Source: CBDIHP01 sp965279195 (lineage in GTDB: Bacteria > Planctomycetota > Planctomycetia > Isosphaerales > Isosphaeraceae). From it: a stretch of 64,000 bases of DNA. The notes under the pieces are model-generated. The model had not been told where the DNA came from. It did not search any database and was given only the letters and a program-made list of their open reading frames with translations. Positions within the stretch are counted from its first letter, which is position 1, and every line of letters begins with the position of its first letter. The translations under genes and the position numbers were made by a program. The DNA lies in contig CBDIHP010000023.1 in NCBI GenBank assembly GCA_965279195.1, forward strand, positions 28,756-92,755, in the 5' to 3' direction. Shown here piece after piece: positions 50,711 to 59,545 of the stretch.

Positions 50711-51691
50711 ATGCGCATCCGTTGGCGTGGCCTCGAACTTCCCAGCCGGGTCGTCTGCGCCCGCGACAAGCTGTCCGACACCTACGGCGAATTCCACGTC
50801 GAGCCATTCGAACGCGGCTTCGGCCACACCGTCGGCAACAGCCTCCGCCGCATCCTCCTCTCCAGCCTTGAGGGCAGCGCGGTCGCCAAGATCAAGATCC
50901 AGGGGGTCCAGCACGAGTTCTCCTCGATCCCCGGCATGGTCGAGGACATCACCGACCTCGTCCTCAACCTCAAGGGGCTCGTGGTCAAGAACCACTCCGA
51001 GTCCTCCAAGGTCATCCGCATCGATCGCGACCGTCGCGGCGTCGTCACCGCCGCCGACATCCTCCACGACGAGTCGATCGAGATCATCAACCCCGACCAC
51101 ATCCTCTGCACCCTCACCGACGACGTCCCCTTCGTCCTCGAGATGACGGTCGAGAATGGCCGGGGCTACCGGCCCGCCGCCGAAGGGCACACCGACGACC
51201 TCGAGGTCGGCGCGATCCCCATCGACGCGATCTTCAGCCCGGTCATCCGGGTCGAATATCAGGTGCTCAACACCCGCGTCGGCCAGCGGACCAACTACGA
51301 CAAGCTCGTGCTCAAGATCTGGACCACCGGCACCCTCGGGCCCGAGATGGCCCTGGTGGAGGCCGCCAAGATCCTCCGCAAGCACCTCAACCCGTTCGTC
51401 CAGTACTACGAGCCCGGCCCCGGCCTCCCGGCCGAGCCCGGCTCCCGCGACGGGTTCCGCGACGCCCCGCTCGACGCCGAACTCGAACGCAAACTCGGCA
51501 TGTCCCTGGCCGAACTCGAACTCTCCGTGCGGGCCACCAACTGCCTGGAGAGCGAGGGCATCACCACGGTCCGCGAGCTGGTCTCCCGCAGCGAGGATCA
51601 GCTCCTCACCGTCCGGAACTTCGGCGAGACGACCCTCAAGGAAGTCCGCTCCAAGCTCCAGGAAATCGGCCTCGACCTCGGCGTCATCTAA
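50711..51691 (+). CDS. rpoA: RNA polymerase alpha subunit
   Basis: A 326-aa protein. The N-terminal domain has YGEFHVEPFERGFGHTVGNS and LRRILLSSLEGSAVAKIKIQ, the dimerisation and assembly face. The C-terminal domain has LELSVRATNCLESEGITTVR and NFGETTLKEVRSKLQEIGLD, which contacts UP elements and activators. The N-terminal 15 residues (MRIRWRGLELPSRVVCARDK) differ from E. coli but fit planctomycetes. A 209-base spacer lies upstream. Confidence 0.95.
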   Translation: MRIRWRGLELPSRVVCARDKLSDTYGEFHVEPFERGFGHTVGNSLRRILLSSLEGSAVAKIKIQGVQHEFSSIPGMVEDITDLVLNLKGLVVKNHSESSKVIRIDRDRRGVVTAADILHDESIEIINPDHILCTLTDDVPFVLEMTVENGRGYRPAAEGHTDDLEVGAIPIDAIFSPVIRVEYQVLNTRVGQRTNYDKLVLKIWTTGTLGPEMALVEAAKILRKHLNPFVQYYEPGPGLPAEPGSRDGFRDAPLDAELERKLGMSLAELELSVRATNCLESEGITTVRELVSRSEDQLLTVRNFGETTLKEVRSKLQEIGLDLGVI

Positions 51692-51826
51692 GGGCCCGTC
51701 ACCCCAACGCACGTGGGGCCGGGCGACACCACTCGCCCGGCCCCGTACCGAACACGTTCCAACTCGACCGGCCGAACCGTCGACGTCCAACGACGGATCG
51801 CCCCGTCCCCAACAAGCGATACGACC

Positions 51827-52234
51827 ATGCGTCACCGTAACGCCGGCCGCAAGTTCAAGCGGACCCCCGAGCATCGGATGATGATGCTCCGGAACCTCGC
51901 CACCTCGCTCATCGAGCACGGCCGCATCGAGACGACCCTGGCCAAGGCCAAGTCGCTCCAGCCGTTCGCCGAGAAGCTGATCACCCTCGCCAAGGACGGC
52001 TGGGACCTCAACAACTTCCGGCGCGTCCTCGCGGTCGTGACCAAGAAGGACGTGGCCTACAAGCTGTTCCACGAGGTCGGCCCCCGGTTCAAGACCCGCC
52101 CGGGCGGCTACACCCGCATCTTCAAGCTCGCCAAGGTCCGCCAGGGCGACGCCGCCCCGATGGCCGTGATCTCGCTCCTCGGCGAGAACGAGCAGATCAA
52201 GGCCCCGACCAAGCCCGCCGTCGCCACCGCCTGA
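51827..52234 (+). CDS. rplQ: large ribosomal subunit protein L17
   Basis: A 135-aa protein starting MRHRNAGRKFKRTPEHRMMM with LATSLIEHGRIETTLAKAKS and GPRFKTRPGGYTRIFKLAKV. The family start fixes ATG 51827; the frame is open upstream without matching residues. It is the last gene of the ribosomal cluster. Confidence 0.95.
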   Translation: MRHRNAGRKFKRTPEHRMMMLRNLATSLIEHGRIETTLAKAKSLQPFAEKLITLAKDGWDLNNFRRVLAVVTKKDVAYKLFHEVGPRFKTRPGGYTRIFKLAKVRQGDAAPMAVISLLGENEQIKAPTKPAVATA

Positions 52235-52258
52235 GCCCGGCCCGAAACGGTCAAGTCA

Positions 52259-52375
52259 GGATCCGCCGCGGGGCCGCAGGGAACGCAGAGAGCATCCATC
52301 CCCGGATCGGTTTGATTTTCGCTCTGGTCCTCGATTATCCTTCTCTGCGTCCCCCGCGACCCCGCGGCCCGATCC
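52259..52375. repeat. imperfect long inverted repeat after rplQ (family E)
   Basis: A 33-base left arm (52259-52291, GGATCCGCCGCGGGGCCGCA and on) is matched in inverted form by 52342-52375 (TCTCTGCGTCCCCCGCGACC and on) with a few mismatches. The 50-base centre is A/T-richer (TTTGATTTTCG). It may help end the ribosomal transcript; no T-run follows. Confidence 0.65.
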
Positions 52376-52415
52376 TCTTCCCTTGACCCGATCCGACCGA
52401 GCGGCACGTCGTATC

Positions 52416-52853
52416 ATGCACGACCCCTCCTGCATCTTCTGCAAGATCCTCCGGGGCGACATCCCGTCCTCCCGCGTCCTGGAGACGCCCCACGCGGTCG
52501 CCTTCCTCGACATCCGCCCGGTCAACCCGGGTCACATCCTCCTCGTCCCCCGACACCACCACGCCGACCTCACCGAACTCCCCGAGGACGTCGCCGCCGA
52601 GGCGGCCCGCCTCCTCCCCGGGCTCTGCCGCGCGGTCAAGGCCGCCACGGGTGCCGACGGCTTCAATGTCGTCGTGAACAACGGGGCCGCCGCCGGACAG
52701 ACCGTCGCACACGGCCACTGGCACATCATCCCGCGCCGCTCCGACGACTCGGTCAACTGGCCCTGGCCCCACACCGAGTACCTCGGCGACGAACTCGCCC
52801 AGATGCAGTTCCGCATCCGCCGCGAACTCGACCCGACCATCGCCGACGCCTGA
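52416..52853 (+). CDS. HIT-family nucleotide-binding hydrolase
   Basis: A 145-aa protein with CIFCKILRGDIPSSRVLETP at its start and the histidine triad motif VAHGHWHIIPR (HxHxH). A CxxC-type pair (CIFC) may bind zinc with a later His. HIT proteins hydrolyse nucleoside phosphoramidates and related nucleotides. ATG 52416 is preferred; a TTG at 52383 would add 11 residues. It lies after the ribosomal cluster, separated by repeat E. Confidence 0.88.
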   Translation: MHDPSCIFCKILRGDIPSSRVLETPHAVAFLDIRPVNPGHILLVPRHHHADLTELPEDVAAEAARLLPGLCRAVKAATGADGFNVVVNNGAAAGQTVAHGHWHIIPRRSDDSVNWPWPHTEYLGDELAQMQFRIRRELDPTIADA

Positions 52854-52995
52854 CCCCACCGGTCCGTCTCCAGGTCGCGTTGCCCGATCGAAACCGGGCG
52901 AGGAATCCTCGCGCGTGTCCGCGTGCGCCCCGTTAGAATCGAAGGGCGTGACTCCGGATTCGACCGAGACTCGCCCACCAACCCTGGATCCCCCC

Positions 52996-53763
52996 ATGCT
53001 CGCCCGCCTCATCGGCCCGCGCGGCCGGACCGTCCTCGTCTGCGAGGCGCTCACCCTCGCCGCACTCGTCGCCCTGGGATTCGCCCTGGAGGCCGTCTCG
53101 CCCGGCTGGTGGGGCGTCACGCGCAACGCCTTCGGGAACCTCTTCGCCTCGGGCACCATCTCCCCGGAACACGGCGAGCCGTCCATCGCTCTCCTCATCG
53201 AAGGGCGGCCGAAGTGGGTCCTCCCCATGCCGGACAGGCCCAGCGACGGCGTCATCGAGGATGATGCCAAGAAGTATCGGATGACGGCCCTCTTCCGGCT
53301 GACCTCGACGCCGGTCCTCAAGGCGACCCTGGCCAATCCGAAGGTCCAGCGGATCGATTTCCTCCGCGAAATGGCGGAGAACGAGCGCCGGCCCTTCCTC
53401 AAGTCGATCCTGCACATCGAAGAGCAGGGCGAGATCGTCGTGGTCTCATTCCCTTACGGCAAGCGTGAGGAGAAGGCGATCATCCTGAATGCCCTGGCCG
53501 ACGCATTTACATTGCTATATATCGAGGTAGAACAGGGTCGAGCCAGCCGCGAGCTGGATGACACGCAGAAGATGCGGGACGACCTGCAAGTCCGGCTCGA
53601 TTCGCTGCGAAAGTCGATGGCCAAGCGGGACGACGGCAAGGGCTCCTCGGCCGAGATCGACGCGATGGAGCAGGTCCTGGGCCGGCTCTGCGAGCAGATC
53701 GAGACCCAGCGGATCAACAGGAATGCCCCCGGGCGGATCCAAATCCTCTACCGGGCCCATTAG
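52996..53763 (+). CDS. membrane protein, chain-length-regulator-like (paralogue 1)
   Basis: A 255-aa protein starting MLARLIGPRGRTVLVCEALT with one membrane helix (about residues 12-34). The remainder contains SILHIEEQGEIVVVSFPYGK, REEKAIILNALADAFTLLYI and a Lys/Arg/Glu-rich predicted coiled coil (about 178-240). The order recalls the Wzz/GumC chain-length regulators of polysaccharide export, but the C-terminal membrane helix is missing, so this is a tentative link. The next gene (53911) is a diverged copy. TAGAAT at 52934-52939 may be the -10. Confidence 0.5.
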   Translation: MLARLIGPRGRTVLVCEALTLAALVALGFALEAVSPGWWGVTRNAFGNLFASGTISPEHGEPSIALLIEGRPKWVLPMPDRPSDGVIEDDAKKYRMTALFRLTSTPVLKATLANPKVQRIDFLREMAENERRPFLKSILHIEEQGEIVVVSFPYGKREEKAIILNALADAFTLLYIEVEQGRASRELDDTQKMRDDLQVRLDSLRKSMAKRDDGKGSSAEIDAMEQVLGRLCEQIETQRINRNAPGRIQILYRAH

Positions 53764-53910
53764 CCGCCCGCCACGGGCGATGTTGCCTTTTTGAACATGC
53801 CCCGGAATCCCGGGGCGAGGCCGACCCCTCCCGGATAGAATCGGGATCGCGACCGCTGGATCCGACCGTCCAAGAGACTCCCCCCCCCCGCGAATCCCGG
53901 GATCCCCCCC

Positions 53911-54678
53911 ATGCTCCCCCGCCTCATCGGCCCGCGCGGCCGGATGTTCCTCGCAGGCCAGTTGCTCACCATCGCCCCGCTCGCGGCCCTCGGCTTCGGC
54001 CTGGAGTCCGTCTCGCCCGGGTGGTGGGGCTTCACGAAGGGGGCCTGCCTGAAGCTCGCCGGGCCCGCGGACATCGGCGGGAGCGCGGATCCCGAACTCG
54101 TCATCTTCCTGCATGGACTGGAGCACAAGGTGCTCAAGGGTCCGACCGAGGACCGTGAGCTCGACGGGGCCGCGTTCTCCGCCCGGCAGACCTTCATGCT
54201 CACGGATTCGGTCACGATCAAGGCGGTCGTCACGAACCCGAAGGTCCAGAAGCTCGACCTCATCCGCGACCTGGACCCGAAGGTCCGGCAGTCCGTCGTC
54301 CGGAGCTGGATCAACGTTCAGACGTCGAAAATCGGCGTCGCGACCCAGGTGACCGTCACCTGCCGGACCGGCAGCCGCGAGGACAAGGTCGCCATCCTGA
54401 AAGCCCTGACGAACTCCTTCAAGGAGCGGAGCGTCGAGAACCTCGAACGGATGACCGCAGGTCGCATCACATTCCTCAAATCCGAGCGGGACGAGCTGGC
54501 CGTCCGCGCCGGCACGCTCAAGAAGTTGAAATCCGCCCGGTTCGAGAACCAGGTCCCCGACGTGGAACTCGCCGCCGTCGAGCGGCTCATGGCCCGGATC
54601 TCCGACGAGATCGAGCTCGCCCGGCTCAACAAGCTGAGCCCGAGCCTCGTGGAGATCATCTCCGAACCGACGGAGTGA
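53911..54678 (+). CDS. membrane protein, chain-length-regulator-like (paralogue 2)
   Basis: A 255-aa protein of the same length as paralogue 1. Shared blocks are the start MLPRLIGPRGRMFLAGQLLT, the LESVSPGWWGFTK turn after the helix, TNPKVQKLDLIRDL and GSREDKVAILKALTNSFKER. The C-terminal coil (about 175-245) follows. TAGAAT at 53836-53841 lies in a matching position before the start, in the same TAGAATCG context as in paralogue 1. The function is unknown. Confidence 0.5.
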   Translation: MLPRLIGPRGRMFLAGQLLTIAPLAALGFGLESVSPGWWGFTKGACLKLAGPADIGGSADPELVIFLHGLEHKVLKGPTEDRELDGAAFSARQTFMLTDSVTIKAVVTNPKVQKLDLIRDLDPKVRQSVVRSWINVQTSKIGVATQVTVTCRTGSREDKVAILKALTNSFKERSVENLERMTAGRITFLKSERDELAVRAGTLKKLKSARFENQVPDVELAAVERLMARISDEIELARLNKLSPSLVEIISEPTE

Positions 54679-54716
54679 GGCGATCCCCGCCCCAGCATCC
54701 CCCGGGAGGCCCGCCC

Positions 54717-55520
54717 ATGCTCGCGATCCTGCTCTCGCTCGCCCTGACGACCCCGGCTGACGCACCCAGGGTCGGGCCCGCGTCGGGGAGCCTCGTGGTG
54801 GTCGGCGGCGGCCGGATCGGCCCGGAGATCTCGCGGAAATTCGTCGAACTCGCCGGCGGACCCGACGCCTCGGTCGTCGTGATCCCGTCCGCCAACGAGG
54901 ACCCGGTCGACGAGGCGAAGGCCCGCGACGGCTTCGCGAAGGCCTTCGGCTTCAAGAACGTCACCGTCCTCCACACCCGCGACCGGGCGAAGGCCGACAC
55001 CGACGCCTTCGCCGCCCCGCTCAAGTCCGCGAAGGCCGTCTGGTTCACAGGCGGCCGGCAGTGGCGGCTGGTCGATTCCTACCTCGGCACGAAGACCCAG
55101 CGCGAGATCGAGGCCGTCCTTTCGCGAGGCGGGGTCATCGGCGGCACCTCCGCCGGTGCGACCATCCAGGGCTCCTACCTCGTCCGGGGCGCCCGGTCGG
55201 GCAACACGATCATGATGGCCCCCGGCTACGAGCAGGGCTTCGGCTACCTCAGAAACGTCGCCATCGACCAGCACCTGATCGCCCGCAAGCGCGAGGACGA
55301 TCTCGTCCCCGTGATCGCGAAGCACCCCGAGTTGCTCGGCATCGGCATCGACGAGGGCACCGCGATCGTCGTGAAGGGCGACCGGTTCGAGGTCATCGGC
55401 CCCAGCAAGGTCGCCATCTACGACAACGGCGACCACTCGGGCAAGAAATACCACGTCCTGACGCCCGGCACCCGCTTCGACCTGGCCTCCCACTCCGTTA
55501 TTCCACCCGCCCGTCGCTGA
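54717..55520 (+). CDS. cyanophycinase-like S51 peptidase
   Basis: A 267-aa protein with a short N-terminal hydrophobic segment (MLAILLSLALTTPADAPR, probable signal peptide) and the S51 fold: GSLVVVGGGRIGPEI, VVVIPSANEDPVDEAKA, AVWFTGGRQWRLVDSYLGT and the nucleophile elbow GGTSAGATIQGSYLVRG (Ser in GTSAG). A later HxxI-type His (DQHLIARKREDDLVPVIAKH) fits the catalytic dyad. Cyanophycinase cleaves the Asp-Arg polymer cyanophycin; no cyanophycin synthetase is seen, so another beta-linked aspartyl peptide may be the substrate. GGGAGG stands 7 bases before ATG 54717. Confidence 0.8.
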   Translation: MLAILLSLALTTPADAPRVGPASGSLVVVGGGRIGPEISRKFVELAGGPDASVVVIPSANEDPVDEAKARDGFAKAFGFKNVTVLHTRDRAKADTDAFAAPLKSAKAVWFTGGRQWRLVDSYLGTKTQREIEAVLSRGGVIGGTSAGATIQGSYLVRGARSGNTIMMAPGYEQGFGYLRNVAIDQHLIARKREDDLVPVIAKHPELLGIGIDEGTAIVVKGDRFEVIGPSKVAIYDNGDHSGKKYHVLTPGTRFDLASHSVIPPARR

Positions 55521-55579
55521 CAGGCCCTTGCCTCGTCTACCCCAGACTGTGGCCTTGTCCCCGATGATCGCCGGGGCCC

Positions 55580-56083
55580 TCAAGGCATGGGAAGGGGTGA
55601 GAGAGCCCTCGAGCGGATTCCCGGTTCCGGTCGGTCGAGCACGATCGTCCGTTCCTCCAGGCCTCCTTCCTTCGTCTGAATCCTCAACTTCGCCTGCGGT
55701 CCGGTCTGGCGGAGGGCAGATTCCGCCTCCGTGAGAGTCCGGACCTCGTTCCCATCGATCGCGAGGATCAGATCCCCTACGTGGATCGAAGCCAGCGCTG
55801 CCGTCGAATCCGCCTTTTTCACCAGGATACCGCGGCCGGGTACCGCTTCCGGGCTAATCCCGATCCAGCCCCAGACGTTTAGGTCGGGCGGGAGTTCCGT
55901 CGCCACCGGGGACTCTCTTCTCTCTGTGACCCTCTTCGATTGGAATGGTGGTAATCCCAGCCAGAACAGGACAACAAACAGGCCGATCGAGAAAATGGGG
56001 ATCGGGATGGCCAGATTAATGTCAAATGACTTCCACTTCTTCTTGATAGTGAGCTTCGGATCGGGCAACGATGCGGTATCCAT
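55580..56083 (-). CDS. membrane-anchored PDZ-domain protein
   Basis: A 167-aa protein. A basic N-terminus (TIKKKWKSFDINLAIPIPI) leads into one membrane helix (about residues 22-44). A PDZ domain follows (about 70-155) with the fold motif GWIGISPEAVPGRGILVKKA, ALASIHVGDLILAIDGNEVR and TLTEAESALRQTGPQAKLRI. No catalytic domain is present. It is the last of three minus-strand genes; the caspase-like PDZ protein ends 39 bases upstream. The PDZ domain probably faces the periplasm and may bind a C-terminus of a partner. Confidence 0.75.
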   Translation of the reverse strand: MDTASLPDPKLTIKKKWKSFDINLAIPIPIFSIGLFVVLFWLGLPPFQSKRVTERRESPVATELPPDLNVWGWIGISPEAVPGRGILVKKADSTAALASIHVGDLILAIDGNEVRTLTEAESALRQTGPQAKLRIQTKEGGLEERTIVLDRPEPGIRSRALSPLPMP

Positions 56084-56122
56084 GGTGAGAGCCTCCTGGC
56101 TCCTTGAAGGTTCGAGTTTGCG

Positions 56123-57943
56123 TCAGTGCGCCAGCTGGATCTCATGACGCACTTCCTCGCCGGTCGCCGCATCACGGACAACCAGTCGGACTGTCCGCGA
56201 GGACCGGGCCAGCACGGCCTCTGCCTGTCGCCAGTCCTGGATCGGAACGCCGTTCATGGAAAGTATCGCATCACCAGGCTTTAGGCCGTGTTCCGCCGCG
56301 GGAAAGTTCGGGCTGATGGACCGGATCCGGGCGCCAGGGGTTCGGGTGGGTGTGGAGTCGTAGTAGAGTCCGAGCCGCATGCGCAGGGGACCGACAAAGT
56401 CCACCTCGAATCGGTAAGGTTGGCCATCCGAGCGGTTGATCCCCGCGGCAATCAGGGTCGGCTTCTGGGCCGCCTCGTAGGCCTGCCGGAAATCCGCCAC
56501 TGTGCGAATCTCCTTGCCGTCGAGTTCGCGAACCGTGTCGCCGGGGAGGTAGTTGTAAGCTGCTGCCACGGTATATTTGCCTGCGCGGACCACGGAGAGC
56601 CCATCGGCGCCCTCGGTCACCCAGGCGCCCAGAGGTTCGAGCCAGGTCCCGGCTTCGGGCGGCGTCCTCACCAGTGGGGGGGGCTCGACTCGGGGCTTCA
56701 CGTCGAAACGAAGGGCGACGGGCCCGTCCGCGTTGGCTCTGGGCTTGGCGGAGAGTCGGTAGGTGTGATGGAACGGCGAACCGTCCGGGTTGCGCCCGGA
56801 CAACTGGACCAGGTCGCCCGCATCCTCCAGGAGCTTCGCGAACTCCTCCGGAGTCTTCACCACTTTCGTCCCGATCCGCTCGATTTCGTCCCCGGCGGCG
56901 AAGCCATCCCTCGCCCCGATACTCCCCGGCCGGACTTGCGTCACCCGGACGCCGATCCCACGGGTGGAGGGAACGACCACCGTCCCCAGCCGGTTCGGAA
57001 GGTCGGGGATGGCCGACTCGGGCTTAGGGTCGGGGAACGCCACCCGGAGGGCCACCGGGTTCACGGTCTGCGTTGCTTGATTGATATTACCTCCGCCGAT
57101 CCGGGGCGCGATCCCCCTCGGGAAGAGATCCGCGAACTCCCCCGCCGTCCGCTCGCTGGCCGAGGCCTCCACTTCGTCCCAGGTCGAGGTCCCATTCGCC
57201 CTCATCATCGACTCGATCAGGGCCTGCGTGAACAATGATCCCCTCGCTTCCGCGCCCAGGACCCTCCGAGTCCTTTCGTCGAGGAAGCGGATCGTCGGGT
57301 AGCAGAGGGAGAATTCCCCCGGCGAACACGACGCGAGGTCGACCACGCCTCGGCCCTCGCGAAAGAGCCGGCTGCAGCCCGGGTCCCACTCAATGGGCTG
57401 AGCAGGCGCTTGAGCTGACGGCATCGCTTTTTCCGGCCCCACCATAACATTCTTCAACGGCCGGAAGGCGTTGCATGAGTCGGTGAGATATCCCGTGAAG
57501 CGGGCCCCCCTGGCGTCGATCGTCGCGCGGACCGTCGAACGCAAAAGCTGTCGCCCCTTCAGCATCAGGAAGTACGAACCCCGCTGCGGGTCGTAGCTGC
57601 CGTGACCCATCATGAAGACCGCCAGCGCGTCATCCGGTCCGACCGGCACCCGGGCGATCCGATCCAGGATCTGCTGGTAGGTGTAGGCCTGACCGGTGAC
57701 GAACTCCAGGGTGAGGTCCCTCGCCGGCACGCATGCCTTGAAGTAGGACTCGATCGACCTGGCATTGACCTTCATGTCGTCGCCGACGACCGGGTCCAGG
57801 GTGTCGGCCACCACGACCACCACGATCCGGCGCCCGGCCTGGACGGGGCTTCGGGCCCATGCCGTCCGAACTAGCGGGCCCGCCGCCAGAGACATCAGGA
57901 CGACAAACGAGCACAGCGGGAGCAACGCTCGCCGTTGGTTCAT
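56123..57943 (-). CDS. exported caspase-like protein with PDZ domains
   Basis: A 606-aa protein with a signal peptide (MNQRRALLPLCSFVVLMSLA to about residue 30). Residues about 33-270 resemble the caspase fold: a first strand RRIVVVVVADTLDP, the His motif AVFMMGHGSYDPQRG (His near 113) and the Cys motif TGYLTDSCNAFRP (Cys near 157). PDZ-like domains follow at about 331-400 (GARDGFAAGDEIERIGTKVV), 450-505 (YNYLPGDTVRELDGKEIRTV) and 536-600 (GLKPGDAILSMNGVPIQDW). The start at 57943 is chosen for its signal peptide; 57988 is possible. Caspase-like catalysis is inferred from motifs only. It is second in a three-gene minus-strand group. Confidence 0.7.
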   Translation of the reverse strand: MNQRRALLPLCSFVVLMSLAAGPLVRTAWARSPVQAGRRIVVVVVADTLDPVVGDDMKVNARSIESYFKACVPARDLTLEFVTGQAYTYQQILDRIARVPVGPDDALAVFMMGHGSYDPQRGSYFLMLKGRQLLRSTVRATIDARGARFTGYLTDSCNAFRPLKNVMVGPEKAMPSAQAPAQPIEWDPGCSRLFREGRGVVDLASCSPGEFSLCYPTIRFLDERTRRVLGAEARGSLFTQALIESMMRANGTSTWDEVEASASERTAGEFADLFPRGIAPRIGGGNINQATQTVNPVALRVAFPDPKPESAIPDLPNRLGTVVVPSTRGIGVRVTQVRPGSIGARDGFAAGDEIERIGTKVVKTPEEFAKLLEDAGDLVQLSGRNPDGSPFHHTYRLSAKPRANADGPVALRFDVKPRVEPPPLVRTPPEAGTWLEPLGAWVTEGADGLSVVRAGKYTVAAAYNYLPGDTVRELDGKEIRTVADFRQAYEAAQKPTLIAAGINRSDGQPYRFEVDFVGPLRMRLGLYYDSTPTRTPGARIRSISPNFPAAEHGLKPGDAILSMNGVPIQDWRQAEAVLARSSRTVRLVVRDAATGEEVRHEIQLAH

Positions 57944-58065
57944 GAGATTCGCCCCGCAAGCCAAAAAGAGTCCGAGGGTTCGAAACATAAATTAGTACGA
58001 GGCCGTCTCTTCTCGAGGACCACATCCACTCGGGGACGAGAGCGAACCGCGAAAGGCGAAAAACC

Positions 58066-59451
58066 TCAGAACTGCACGGGGATCGCGCGGGTAGTCCCGC
58101 GGACGTAATAGTAGATCCGGCACGACTCAACGTACTCTTCATACATGTCAAGCTTCACCGGGAAGACCTCCTGCTTGATGGTCCCCACAGCCCCTGTCCC
58201 GATCACCTCGCGCGATGCGGGGAGCGGGCTGCCGTCCAGCAGCTTCTGGTCGCGCTTGTCTCCGGGCAGCCGCTGGGGGAAGACGTGAATCCAGATCAGG
58301 CCAACCTCTTGTTGCGTCCCCGACTTCACGGCCACCGCGCCTTCCGGGGCGCCGAAGGTGAAGGCCCTCGCCAGATTCAGGCCATCCTGGAAGCCTCGGA
58401 GTTCCCAGGTCGCCCCGTCCTTGGTGGCGCCGTCCCCCCGGGTCACGGCCGACTGGAGGAGATGACCACCTCCGACCGCTGGGACGAGTTCGTCGCCGGG
58501 GCCGGTCAGGATCAACTTGGGCGTGTGGTAAGGGTCCCGCCTGACGAAGTTTGACACCGACGACCCCGGGGAACTCGGCTGGAGCGCCCAGGAGACGCCG
58601 TCGATCCCGATCGCCAGGCCGAAAAGCCTCCGCGCGTCGTTCTCGTTCAGCCAGCCCACCTCGGGAGAGCCCAGGTTGGTGAACCGCAGGCTGTAACGGA
58701 CCGGCTTGCGACCGTTGACCACCACCGGATCGAGTTCGGCCACCATCGCGTCGCGATAGTCCTTCGGGCCCTTCACGCGTTGCAGCGGGACCGGACGCCC
58801 ATCGATCAAGAGTTCAAACCGGAAACGGCCGCTGGGGACCGCCCGGTCAGAGGGGCTGGCGAGGAGTTGGGAGTCCGCCGTGAGCTTGAACCCGTCCGCC
58901 CGGGTCGTTCCCCCCTCAAGGGCGAGGATCTGGAATTCCACCTGGAACGACTCCGCCTTCGCGTCGGCGAGTTCTTGGGCCGACCGAGCCCGGAGTCGGG
59001 CAGTCACGACCACATCGAGGTCGATCGCCTTGAACAGGCTCGCTAGCGAGGTGGGGTCTGACACGAGGAGCTTCGCCCAGTCCAGCCCCGCGTCGCGGCA
59101 GTGCTGGCGGAGCGTCTCCCCGCCGAAGATCTGCAACGGTTGAACCTTCGCCAACGCCTGGAGACGTTCGAAGAGATGCCCCTCCAGGGCGCCTGAGGTC
59201 TCGGACACCAGCGGGCTCACCACGCCGTCGGAGTCACCCGGAGGTAGGATCGCCAGCCGAATTCGCTTCCGATCGTTGGCGTGCGGCAGGAGCTTTCGAA
59301 TCCGGGTCCCGATCTCGGCAGATGCTACGTCTGCCAGTTGCGAAGGGCGTTGACGGGTCGGGACCATCCCGCCCTCCTGGGCCGAGAAACCCAGCGCCGA
59401 CATAGGGCCGAGATTCAGGAGGATGCAAAGGGCAAATCGACGTAATTCCAT
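58066..59451 (-). CDS. exported protein of unknown function
   Basis: A 461-aa protein with a hydrophobic start (MELRRFALCILLNLGPMSAL, probable signal peptide). The region about 55-150 (RIRLAILPPGDSDG, LQIFGGETLRQHCRDAGLDW) has alternating helices and strands, somewhat like a periplasmic binding fold. The centre (about 190-300) looks beta-rich (GRFRFELLIDGRPVPLQRVK, PVRYSLRFTNLG). No known catalytic motif is seen. It is the first gene before the caspase-like PDZ gene (122 bases apart). An insertion sequence ends about 90 bases before its start. Confidence 0.6.
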   Translation of the reverse strand: MELRRFALCILLNLGPMSALGFSAQEGGMVPTRQRPSQLADVASAEIGTRIRKLLPHANDRKRIRLAILPPGDSDGVVSPLVSETSGALEGHLFERLQALAKVQPLQIFGGETLRQHCRDAGLDWAKLLVSDPTSLASLFKAIDLDVVVTARLRARSAQELADAKAESFQVEFQILALEGGTTRADGFKLTADSQLLASPSDRAVPSGRFRFELLIDGRPVPLQRVKGPKDYRDAMVAELDPVVVNGRKPVRYSLRFTNLGSPEVGWLNENDARRLFGLAIGIDGVSWALQPSSPGSSVSNFVRRDPYHTPKLILTGPGDELVPAVGGGHLLQSAVTRGDGATKDGATWELRGFQDGLNLARAFTFGAPEGAVAVKSGTQQEVGLIWIHVFPQRLPGDKRDQKLLDGSPLPASREVIGTGAVGTIKQEVFPVKLDMYEEYVESCRIYYYVRGTTRAIPVQF

Positions 59452-59545
59452 GCCAGGACTCCAGAGGATGCGTTCCCGGTGAAGGGCTTAAGCAATTGCC
59501 AGATGAAATCCATATTCGTCTGTGCTGCCCCGTTATTAAAGAGGC

